A DNA stretch of 5,394 bases. It comes from Acidobacteriota bacterium. Lineage in GTDB: Bacteria > Acidobacteriota > Terriglobia > Terriglobales > Acidobacteriaceae. The translations under genes and the position numbers were made by a program. Location: contig JAJXXG010000131.1 of NCBI GenBank assembly GCA_021781255.1, forward strand, positions 1 to 5,394, given 5' to 3'. Shown here one piece after another: positions 1 through 5,394 of this stretch (position 1 is the stretch's first letter; every line of letters starts with the position of its first letter). Under the pieces are notes generated by a model. That model saw nothing but the letters and a program-made list of their open reading frames with translations, had not been told where the DNA came from and did no database searches.

Positions 1-5
1 CGGAG

Positions 6-623
6 ATGCAGTTTTTCATCGACTATTCCCGCTGCATCGGCTGCCAATCGTGCGTGCAGGCATGTGCGGAGTGCGACACCCACCGGGGAACCAGCATGAT
101 CCACCTGGAGACAATCGAACGCGCCGACAGCGTGCAGACCGCTCCGCAGGTGTGCATGCACTGCGAAGATCCTGTGTGCGCTCGCGTCTGTCCTGCGGAT
201 GCGATCAAGAAGACGCCGGATGGCGTGGTCCAGAGTTCGCTCAAGCCGCGCTGCATCGCCTGTTCCAACTGCGTGATGTCCTGTCCGTTCGGAGTGCCGA
301 AGTACATGGCCGAGTTTGAACAGATGATGACATGCGATATGTGCTACGACAGCAGCAGCGTCGGCAAGAAACCGATGTGCGCCACGGTGTGCCCGTCGGG
401 CGCATTGACCTACACGACCATGGAGGAGATCCAGCGCACGCGCCGCGGAATTCCAGTGAACTCGTGGAAGTTTGGGGGAGAAGAAGTGAAGACGAAAGTT
501 TACGTGATGGTTCCGCGTGAGGTGGAACGGGTTGACGTGCAGTTGGTGCAGATTCAGTCGACGCCCAAACCTCTGCCGGAAGACCCGTACGACGTCGCGC
601 TCATGCTGGAGGTTGAGCCATGA
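6..623 (+). CDS. DmsB/NrfC-type ferredoxin subunit with four [4Fe-4S] clusters
   Basis: Predicted electron-transfer subunit of a membrane-associated oxidoreductase, of the DmsB/NrfC/PsrB ferredoxin group. The 205 residues carry four cysteine motifs: C10-x2-C13-x2-C16-x3-C20, C50-x2-C53-x4-C58-x3-C62, C83-x2-C86-x2-C89-x3-C93 and C110-x2-C113-x11-C125-x3-C129. In this family the ligands are shared between paired motifs to hold four cubane clusters. The length is typical of DmsB. There is no signal peptide or membrane helix, so it is cytoplasmic unless carried across with a Tat-exported partner. The start at base 6 fits because the first cluster motif follows directly, as in relatives. The ribosome-binding context is cut by the window edge, and a start further upstream cannot be excluded. 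Its stop overlaps the next start as ATGA. The partner is unknown; a molybdopterin catalytic subunit or NrfD-like protein encoded upstream is likely by family precedent. Confidence 0.93.
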   Translation: MQFFIDYSRCIGCQSCVQACAECDTHRGTSMIHLETIERADSVQTAPQVCMHCEDPVCARVCPADAIKKTPDGVVQSSLKPRCIACSNCVMSCPFGVPKYMAEFEQMMTCDMCYDSSSVGKKPMCATVCPSGALTYTTMEEIQRTRRGIPVNSWKFGGEEVKTKVYVMVPREVERVDVQLVQIQSTPKPLPEDPYDVALMLEVEP

Positions 624-1153
624 CCGTAGAAAAAGAATCTGTGCCGGGAAAGGATAATTGCGTTGCCTGCGGGCAGAATGACTGTACCCAGCGCGACTTC
701 CCGATTGAATGGGAAGGCGATCACTACGTGAGCCGGCGGGAGATGGTCAAATTCCTGACCCTGGGTTCACTGTTGTTGGCGCTGGCAAGCTGGGTAACGG
801 CCTTTGGCCGGCGATTCGTACGCAGAGACTCAAACGTGGTCAAACTGCTTGGTCCCGCCCGCGATCTCAGGCAAAACGACTACATGCTCTTCCGGTATCC
901 TACGCCGGAGTCTCCCTGCATCGCGATCCGCACGCCCGAGGGCGGTTTTGTCGCTTACTCGCAGGTGTGCACGCACCTCTCATGCGCGGTTGTTTACGAC
1001 CGGCGCGCAAATCAGATCGTCTGCCCGTGTCATCGCGGTGTGTTTGACGTCTACGAGGGTACGCCTGTCGCCGGACCGCCCACGCGGGCGCTTCCGCGAG
1101 TCAAGATCGAACTGCGCGACGATCAATTCTATGCAACCGGATGGGAGGCGTAA
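620..1153 (+). CDS. Tat-anchored Rieske [2Fe-2S] protein
   Basis: Membrane-anchored Rieske iron-sulfur protein, 177 aa, expected to pass electrons on the outer face of the cytoplasmic membrane. The cluster motifs are C117-T-H119-L-S-C122 and C135-P-C137-H138-R-G140. By homology C117, H119, C135 and H138 are the ligands, and C122 and C137 form the usual disulfide. Near the N-terminus S38-R39-R40-E-M-V-K matches a twin-arginine signal and is followed by a hydrophobic helix at about residues 45-63 that probably stays as an anchor. Ahead of it lies a hydrophilic extension with C14-x2-C17-x4-C22. After the second motif, positions usually Ser and Tyr in high-potential Rieske proteins are G140 and F142. 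The start at 620 overlaps the preceding stop and has GGAGG at 608-612, seven bases upstream. The neighbouring four-cluster ferredoxin suggests both serve one respiratory complex; no cytochrome b gene is visible, so this is not clearly a bc1/b6f subunit. Confidence 0.93.
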   Translation: MTVEKESVPGKDNCVACGQNDCTQRDFPIEWEGDHYVSRREMVKFLTLGSLLLALASWVTAFGRRFVRRDSNVVKLLGPARDLRQNDYMLFRYPTPESPCIAIRTPEGGFVAYSQVCTHLSCAVVYDRRANQIVCPCHRGVFDVYEGTPVAGPPTRALPRVKIELRDDQFYATGWEA

Positions 1154-1390
1154 ATGAGTTTGCGTACGCAGGGGACAACTCTCTTCAGCGCCATCCTCGC
1201 GCTGGTGGTAACTACAGTGATTCTGCAGTTGTGGCTGCTGACCTTCTCCATGGAAGCGCTCCTGCGCGGTCACGATGCCACGCTGATTCCCGCCGCCATC
1301 GCCTCAACGGCTCTATTTGCAATCAATGCGGGCCTGCTGCGCTATGTCTTTCGCTTCGATCGTGAGGCGCAGAGGGATCTGGAACGATGA
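1154..1390 (+). CDS. small membrane protein with two transmembrane helices
   Basis: A 78-residue hydrophobic protein with two predicted membrane helices at about residues 9-31 and 43-65, joined by a short polar loop (around E34 to D41), and a charged C-terminal tail rich in Arg, Asp and Glu. The start is well supported: GGGAGG at 1143-1148 lies five bases upstream, and the ATG follows directly after the Rieske TAA stop, so it belongs to the same operon and is probably translated by coupling. It has no cysteines and only one histidine (H40), so it shows no obvious heme or Fe-S site. I recall a small uncharacterised family (perhaps DUF6755) in a similar context, but this is memory and was not checked. 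A role as membrane anchor or assembly partner for the Fe-S proteins is inferred from position only. Confidence 0.8.
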   Translation: MSLRTQGTTLFSAILALVVTTVILQLWLLTFSMEALLRGHDATLIPAAIASTALFAINAGLLRYVFRFDREAQRDLER

Positions 1391-1606
1391 GAGGCATCCA
1401 GGATGCATAGGGGCGCGAACCTGTTCTGCCGGCAGTACGCGGTGGTTACAGTCGCGGCGTAGCTGCATAACGAAGAGCTGGCGCAGACCGCACAGCGAGC
1501 TGATTCGCCTTCACGACTAAAATCATTGCGCGGTCCTGGACGACTGTTCGGAGAAGGTCCATTGCTCCCCCGGTATCAGGAGAAATGCACCTGCCTCGAC
1601 CCCAAT
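1391..1606. other. convergent intergenic gap, no gene or clear terminator
   Basis: This gap lies between two converging genes, where terminators for both are expected. No intrinsic terminator with a T-run is visible on either strand. What can be seen is a 13-base odd palindrome at 1394-1406 (GCATCC, A, GGATGC), a perfect 10-base palindrome CTGCCGGCAG at 1426-1435, and an imperfect hairpin with arms at 1471-1479 and 1498-1507. These are short enough to occur by chance. Reading frames through the gap are brief and do not resemble known proteins. Confidence 0.6.
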
Positions 1607-2938
1607 TCAATGCAGATTTGGATAAGCGCGATACGCTTCAATCGTAGCGGTTAGCGGCGTTCCCTGAACGGAAGAGACCTTCAGCAGCACTTCGAAATAC
1701 GGAAATCCCGCTGCCCGCAGGATGGTTTTGAAGTTTGACAGTTGGCCCTCTGAAAGCAAAAAGTTTCCCGCGGCCTCGGTTGCCTCGGCGCCGGTGCCTT
1801 CAATCAGCAGAACGATTCCGTTGTGATCGGGGTTGGGAAGATAGCCAATCACGCAGTACTGCACCGACTTTTCCTGTGAATAGATCGGCTTTTCTCCTGC
1901 TACCGGCGCACGATTCACGACATCAACCGCGCCATCGTTATCAAACCTGACACTAAAGTTCATGCGGCTTTCGAAGAGGTCGTCCCAGGGATTTGAAATG
2001 CGGCCGCCAATCAGGATCACATTGTCGCGATTGACCAGGTCCGGCATATAATCGCGCGCGTTGTAGAGATGGATCCTATTGCCAAGGGGATCGAGTGTGA
2101 GAATGCGGCGCGCTAACTTGAACTCGTCCTGGCTGCCCATATTCCATCGCACAATTCGGTTCAGAAGATTCTGCATCTCCGGATTTGGCCGTTGTGCCTC
2201 AAGCTCGCCAATATAACTGCGATTGAGATAGTCGTCAAAAGGGAAGGATATTTTATTCAGGTCTTGAAGCAGTCCGAAGGATGCATCGGCCAGGACAACA
2301 TCGGTCTCAGGGCTGGCGTTAAGGAGCCTGGTCCAGAGCGCTGACACCGATGGCTCGTATTTCCATGCATAAAGGGTGTGGTTCAAAGTCGCCCATTTGC
2401 TCCAGAAGAAGACGCAGCCCGCGGCCAGCACAATCGTAATAAGCCCGGCGGCAACCAGAGCAATCGGTACCCAGCCCTGTGCGTGTGGCGAATCATGAAC
2501 TTCTACAGCGGCGTGAATGTGATCCGCGGCCGGCGCAGCATCGGCAGCCGGGTGCTCGCTCAGCAGCGGCCTCTCGCTCGACCGGTGCGTAAATACCGGG
2601 ATGTAGCTCCAGCGTGGAATCTCCATGACCAGCGGTTCTTCACGGCCTTCCATCTCAAAATAGGCGTCGATCCTCTTGCGCAGTTCGCTCACGCTCGTCC
2701 GTACAATATTGTCTGCGCTGGTGTCGTAGCCCTCCGGACGGCCGAAGATGTCTACCCCGATCTTCTGTTCGCTGATCTTGTCGAACCCTTCCTTGAGCGT
2801 GCATCTCCCGATGTAGAGCAGGAGCTCCTGGAGACGGGTCGCGCGCCTCAGATGCGAGCTGGCGGCAATCCTCTCAAGAAGCGCCCAGTTCGATTCGAAG
2901 TCCGCCGAGGTTTTTGTGCGTTGAGCCGCCGTCGTCAT
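1607..2938 (-). CDS. membrane-anchored winged-helix regulator, ToxR-like architecture
   Basis: Predicted one-component transcription regulator of 443 aa. Residues about 14-117 resemble the winged-helix domain common in acidobacterial proteins, with hallmarks such as EQKIGVDIFGRPEGYDTS (residues 57-74), DNIVRTSVSELRKR (76-89) and a wing-like strand ending in IPRWSYIPVF. A linker rich in Ala, His and Glu (about 118-154) leads to a single membrane helix at about 155-179. Residues 185-443 then form a large domain, probably periplasmic, with the segments DVVLADASFGLLQD (213-226), NVILIGGRISNPWDDLF (306-322) and IVLLIEGTGAEATEAAGNF (375-393). I cannot assign this domain a function. The layout parallels ToxR/CadC, where the outer domain senses and the cytoplasmic domain binds DNA. 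The start has GAGGG (2948-2952 on the + strand) nine bases upstream. The gene converges on the Fe-S operon and diverges from the TonB-dependent receptor, its likeliest target. DNA binding is inferred from domain resemblance. Confidence 0.85.
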   Translation of the reverse strand: MTTAAQRTKTSADFESNWALLERIAASSHLRRATRLQELLLYIGRCTLKEGFDKISEQKIGVDIFGRPEGYDTSADNIVRTSVSELRKRIDAYFEMEGREEPLVMEIPRWSYIPVFTHRSSERPLLSEHPAADAAPAADHIHAAVEVHDSPHAQGWVPIALVAAGLITIVLAAGCVFFWSKWATLNHTLYAWKYEPSVSALWTRLLNASPETDVVLADASFGLLQDLNKISFPFDDYLNRSYIGELEAQRPNPEMQNLLNRIVRWNMGSQDEFKLARRILTLDPLGNRIHLYNARDYMPDLVNRDNVILIGGRISNPWDDLFESRMNFSVRFDNDGAVDVVNRAPVAGEKPIYSQEKSVQYCVIGYLPNPDHNGIVLLIEGTGAEATEAAGNFLLSEGQLSNFKTILRAAGFPYFEVLLKVSSVQGTPLTATIEAYRAYPNLH

Positions 2939-3111
2939 ATCCTGTCACCCTCGACTTCCATCCGATCCCGCGAAAAGAACGGAGCATGCGGCTCGAACCT
3001 TCCTGCAAGCCGACTGGTCTGCGATGCTGACTGTAGGGAAGTCTTCCGCGAAGGCCCAAGATCACTCTCAAGATCGCATGAAAGAGTTGCGCCGCGCAAA
3101 ACCCCGCCAAT

Positions 3112-3200
3112 TCAACCCCATTTACGGCCGGCGCTGGCGCCGTTTGCACCGGGCCTGCGCCGGCACGTAGAAACTAAGCCGATGATTCAAAATGGGTTGA
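3112..3200. repeat. nested inverted repeat, possible structured element
   Basis: The outer arms TCAACCCCATTT (3112-3123) and AAATGGGTTGA (3190-3200) are complementary over 11 bp with one bulged C. Inside them, GCCGGCGC (3127-3134) pairs perfectly with GCGCCGGC (3157-3164). The left inner arm can instead form a tight local hairpin, CGGCGC at 3129-3134 with GCGCCG at 3137-3142, so two folds compete. If the regulator is transcribed from near 3289 on the - strand, this element would lie in its leader. It could also be a palindromic DNA repeat. Whether it is transcribed cannot be seen from the sequence. Confidence 0.4.
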
Positions 3201-3288
3201 TCTGCCACTCTCCGGTATTTGCTCATTCTTTCTGAAGCTCTCTGCAACGCACGAGCTCTTCTGATCTTCCACATTAAATTTGTTTTCC

Positions 3289-3316
3289 ATATTACATCGT
3301 TGTCATCCGCGGACAA
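3289..3316 (-). promoter_or_regulatory. candidate sigma70-like promoter for the regulator gene
   Basis: Read on the - strand, TTGTCC (3316-3311) is separated by 16 bases from TAATAT (3294-3289). Each box matches the sigma70 consensus at four of six positions. It sits in the most AT-rich part of the divergent region and points toward the regulator, but would give a leader of roughly 340 bases. It is a weak match, and a closer promoter may have been missed. Confidence 0.25.
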
Positions 3317-3317
3317 C
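3299..3317. promoter_or_regulatory. dyad-symmetric candidate operator
   Basis: GTTGTC (3299-3304) and GACAAC (3312-3317) form a perfect 6-bp inverted repeat with a 7-base spacer. It overlaps the -35 box and spacer of the candidate regulator promoter, a position typical of a repressor or autoregulatory site. The spacing is compatible with a dimeric helix-turn-helix protein. A dyad this short is expected by chance in a region of this length, so the call rests mainly on location. Confidence 0.25.
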
Positions 3318-3488
3318 AGAAATCTTCGCCAGACGCGACTACCTACAGTCAAGACTACGGCGAATTGACTTGATTAAAGCAATATGGGGGCGCGACGCTG
3401 ATGCGTTCAAAAAAGTCGTATCAGTGGTCCTTTGGAAGTTGAGGCAATTCCCTGGTCAGGTCAATTCCGCAAGAACGAGTGTGCTGTC

Positions 3489-3521
3489 GCCGGTCCGAGG
3501 AACCGGCTTCCTGGCTCCGGA
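3489..3521 (+). other. alternative hairpins upstream of the receptor gene
   Basis: GCCGGT (3489-3494) and ACCGGC (3502-3507) form a 6-bp stem with a 7-base loop. AGGAA (3498-3502) and TTCCT (3508-3512) form a competing stem, with outer TCCG (3494-3497) and CGGA (3518-3521) able to extend it across a bulge. No T-run follows, so this does not look like an intrinsic terminator. It could be leader RNA structure if the receptor promoter lies upstream of it, which is not established. Confidence 0.3.
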
Positions 3522-3580
3522 ATTTGAGTTCAATGAGGAAGATCGTTCACCCAGTCAAAATTTACCGCCCCATTCTCTGA

Positions 3581-3606
3581 CCGTAAAACGCGCAGTGCGG
3601 TTACGG
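3581..3606 (+). other. leader hairpin just upstream of the receptor start
   Basis: CCGTAA (3581-3586) pairs with TTACGG (3601-3606), and the interior can add CGC (3589-3591 or 3591-3593) with GCG (3597-3599). The structure ends 24 bases before the Shine-Dalgarno sequence, inside what should be the receptor mRNA leader unless transcription starts below it. It could influence translation or mRNA stability, or be a DNA-level operator. The stem is short, so confidence is modest. Confidence 0.3.
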
Positions 3607-3630
3607 AACGAGCTCAGGGCTAATTCATTG

Positions 3631-3636
3631 AGGAGG
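3631..3636 (+). promoter_or_regulatory. perfect Shine-Dalgarno AGGAGG choosing between tandem ATGs
   Basis: AGGAGG lies one base before the ATG at 3638 and four bases before the in-frame ATG at 3641. One base is too close for efficient initiation and four is short but workable, so the second ATG is probably the main start. Either way the protein differs by only one Met. No other in-frame start with a plausible ribosome-binding site was seen before the signal sequence. Confidence 0.7.
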
Positions 3637-3637
3637 C

Positions 3638-5394
3638 ATGATGCACACGACATTTCTACTACAGGCAAAAAGCTTGCTCGCAGCTTGGCCATACTGGCTG
3701 CAAATAAACCGAGGCAATCGGCTGGATTGGCGCCGTAATTGCTTGCCTCGCGCGCGCGCCACTGTGCTTCTTGCGGCCGCCATGGTGATCGGACTGGCGC
3801 AGGGTGGCTCACTTCTCCGGGCGCAGAGCGGAGCCGGCTCAATCCAGGGAACCGTTACGGATTCGACGGGGGCGGTTTTGCCCGGGGCCTCCATTCACGT
3901 GGTCAATCAGGCAACCAATGTAGTCGCCAATACAAAATCGAACGGCGTGGGCTTTTACCAGGTGCCGGATCTCTTCACCGGGACCTACCAGGTCACCATT
4001 TCGGCGCCCAACATGAACACCTACGTTCAGAGCATTGAGCTGCTGGTCTCTCAGAATGCCGTGATCAACGCCAGAATGAGTCCCGGCGCCGTAACGCAGC
4101 AGATCTCTGTCGAAGCGAATGAGGTGCAACTGACCACCACCAACAGTGGCACCATCACTTCGACACTTGAAAATCAGAGAATCAACCAGCTCCCCATGAA
4201 TGGCCGCAACCTGCTCACGCTGGTTGCGGATTCGACGCCCGGCATGGAGGGCGGCTCCCGTGACAACGGATTGATGCCCGAAGCAACCGAGTATGTGGCC
4301 GACGGCGTAGCTCTGAATAACAACAATTTTGGCGGCCAGACCAATTCGTTCGGCGCTCTCTTGCCCGACGCGGATTCCATCCAGGAGGTCTCGATCGATC
4401 TCACCGCAGCCCCCGCCCAGTATGCAACACCGGGAACCGCGGTCATTACAACCAAGTCCGGCACGAATCAACTCCATGGTTCACTTTTTGAAACCGCGGT
4501 CAATAACTATTGGGGCGTGGCCAAAACCAGGAACGACCTCAGCAATTTTGTCGCGCCGCAGTATATCCGCAATGAATTTGGAATCTCTGCCGGCGGCCCG
4601 GTCGTGATCCCGCACCTTTATCACGGCAAAGACAAAACCTTCTGGTTCTTCGCCTACGAGCGCTACTCGCTGGCTGCCAATACGCCAGAGCAGACCAGTG
4701 TGCCGACCATGGCAGAGAGAAATGGAGATTTCAGCGGCATGGTCAATAATTCGGGAACATTGCAGGAGATTTACGATCCGTTGACCACTGCGCCGAACGG
4801 AGCCTGCCAGCTTCCGCTTTATACAACGGGCGCTCCGCAGACCAACACCTGGTGCCGCAATCAGTTCAACTACAACGGCAATCCGAACACGGTTAATCCT
4901 TCGCGGGAATCTCCCGGGGCGAAGCTTATCTATTCCATTACGCCTCAGCCCACAAACTCGAACGATCCCATGGTAGCGCCCAACCTCAACTCGCCGAACC
5001 TGCAGTACGTGGTCATTCCTACAATCACCTGGCGCATCGACCACAACTTCAGTGAAAAGAACCAGGCGTTCCTGCGGTATACGCAGAATATCGAGTCCAA
5101 CCGGGCCTTGCGGAATTACCCGGGCGATTCCGCGGCCACCCTTGCCGCCAACGGCTTTCCTGCCGGGGCCAGCGGTTACCAGGTGCTGCCAATCGCCAAC
5201 TTCGCCGGCGCACTGGGCTATACGCACATCTTTTCGCCCACCTTTTATGCGGAAACCAACCTGAGCCAGCAATGGTGGATGCAATATGTGGGCGGCGGCG
5301 GCAATCCCAATCTCAACTACGACAAATTGCTTGGCTTGCCCAATAACTTCGGCGAAACCGGTTTTCCTGTCATCAATGGCCTGACGACAATGAA
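3638..5394 (+). CDS. Oar-like TonB-dependent receptor, 5' part (cut by window end)
   Basis: N-terminal 585 codons of an outer-membrane receptor; the frame is still open at the window edge. Acidobacterial relatives usually run to about 1,000-1,200 residues, so roughly half is present. An unusually long basic N-region (residues 1-40) precedes a hydrophobic signal core at about 41-56, with likely cleavage around residues 62-66 (AQSGA). A carboxypeptidase-regulatory-like beta-sandwich follows at about 67-150 (SIQGTVTDSTGAVLPGA at the start). The plug domain then shows LPMNGRNLLTL (185-195), a VADGVALN segment (220-227), DSIQEVSIDL (246-255) and TTKSGTNQLHGSLFE (271-285). Barrel-start hallmarks include RNEFGISAGGPV (311-322) and GKDKTFWFFAYERY (330-343). 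No TonB box was recognised. Such receptors import large substrates such as oligosaccharides or metal chelates; the ligand cannot be told from sequence. The gene diverges from the membrane-anchored regulator, which may control it. Confidence 0.93.
   Translation, partial: MMHTTFLLQAKSLLAAWPYWLQINRGNRLDWRRNCLPRARATVLLAAAMVIGLAQGGSLLRAQSGAGSIQGTVTDSTGAVLPGASIHVVNQATNVVANTKSNGVGFYQVPDLFTGTYQVTISAPNMNTYVQSIELLVSQNAVINARMSPGAVTQQISVEANEVQLTTTNSGTITSTLENQRINQLPMNGRNLLTLVADSTPGMEGGSRDNGLMPEATEYVADGVALNNNNFGGQTNSFGALLPDADSIQEVSIDLTAAPAQYATPGTAVITTKSGTNQLHGSLFETAVNNYWGVAKTRNDLSNFVAPQYIRNEFGISAGGPVVIPHLYHGKDKTFWFFAYERYSLAANTPEQTSVPTMAERNGDFSGMVNNSGTLQEIYDPLTTAPNGACQLPLYTTGAPQTNTWCRNQFNYNGNPNTVNPSRESPGAKLIYSITPQPTNSNDPMVAPNLNSPNLQYVVIPTITWRIDHNFSEKNQAFLRYTQNIESNRALRNYPGDSAATLAANGFPAGASGYQVLPIANFAGALGYTHIFSPTFYAETNLSQQWWMQYVGGGGNPNLNYDKLLGLPNNFGETGFPVINGLTTM

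Larger units (their letters stand above)
2939..3637. other. 699-bp divergent intergenic region without credible genes
   Basis: This region separates the divergent regulator and receptor genes and is unusually long for a compact bacterial genome. Open frames crossing it are rich in Arg and Pro, lack recognisable domains, and mostly overlap the flanking genes on the opposite strand or in another frame, so I do not call them. It contains an AT-rich core at about 3271-3300, several inverted repeats (listed separately), a 7-bp direct repeat CAAGATC at 3057-3063 and 3069-3075, a second direct repeat CAATTCC at 3445-3451 and 3462-3468, and an 8-bp inverted pair GAATTGAC (3362-3369) and GTCAATTC (3460-3467). 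It should hold the promoters and operators for both genes and possibly a long leader or an unrecognised small RNA. No tRNA, CRISPR or insertion sequence was seen. Confidence 0.65.

Noticed and set aside
1387..1410. ATGA overlap at the end of the small membrane protein gene, suggesting a fourth coupled gene
   Set aside because: The frame stops after seven codons and the following DNA does not continue as a recognisable protein in any frame, so this is probably chance.
1394..1507. Short palindromes between the convergent genes as terminators
   Set aside because: Stems are short, one has a single-base loop, and none is followed by a T-run on either strand.
2874..3149. 91-codon - strand frame overlapping the regulator start
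   Set aside because: It overlaps the regulator's first codons in another frame, has no domain, and its sequence does not look like a leader protein.
2378..3235. 285-codon open frame on the + strand, antisense to the regulator N-terminus
   Set aside because: It is Arg/Pro-rich with no recognisable domain, while the opposite strand encodes a coherent winged-helix and membrane-helix protein. It is an antisense shadow.
3365..3390. TTGACT as a -35 box for the receptor promoter
   Set aside because: No acceptable -10 box is found 16-18 bases downstream; the AT-rich AATATG is only ten bases away.
3280..3738. 152-codon open frame on the + strand overlapping the receptor start
   Set aside because: No convincing ribosome-binding site, no domain, Arg-rich composition, and it runs 100 bases into the receptor gene in another frame.
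3839..5284. Two long antisense frames on the - strand (3839-4477 and 4481-5284)
   Set aside because: Both lie wholly inside the well-supported receptor gene and look like low-complexity reverse-frame translations; no known domain was seen.

Overview
The window most likely comes from an acidobacterium of the Terriglobia/Acidobacteriaceae type. Three things point there: an Oar-like TonB-dependent receptor with a carboxypeptidase-regulatory-like N-terminal domain, a membrane-anchored winged-helix protein of a type I associate with acidobacterial genomes, and moderately GC-rich coding DNA. This assignment rests on protein character only; there is no rRNA or other marker here.

Region 1 (6-1390, + strand) is a tight three-gene redox operon, probably the downstream part of a longer one whose earlier genes lie outside the window. 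It encodes a 205-aa DmsB/NrfC-type electron-transfer subunit with four [4Fe-4S] cysteine motifs, a 177-aa Tat-anchored Rieske [2Fe-2S] protein, and a 78-aa protein with two membrane helices. The first two genes overlap by ATGA and the next two abut (TAA then ATG), so translation is probably coupled. No catalytic (for example molybdopterin) or quinone-binding subunit is visible, so the substrate is unknown. The Rieske protein lacks the Ser and Tyr that raise cluster potential in bc1-type proteins, which would suit a menaquinone-linked low-potential chain.

Region 2 (1391-1606) is a non-coding gap where the operon and the next gene converge. Only weak hairpins were seen and no convincing terminator.

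Region 3 (2938-1607, - strand) is a 443-aa ToxR-like one-component regulator candidate: an N-terminal winged-helix domain, a linker, one transmembrane helix and a large C-terminal domain, probably periplasmic, of no family I can name.

Region 4 (2939-3637) is a 699-base divergent intergenic region with no credible gene. It holds several inverted repeats, a candidate promoter with an overlapping dyad for the regulator, and a leader hairpin plus a perfect AGGAGG before the receptor gene.

Region 5 (3638 to the window end, + strand) is the 5' part of the Oar-like TonB-dependent receptor gene: 585 codons, still open at the edge. The divergent regulator-receptor pair could be a sensing and uptake unit in which the regulator's outer domain detects a nutrient or envelope cue and controls the receptor. 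That link is inferred from gene order only.
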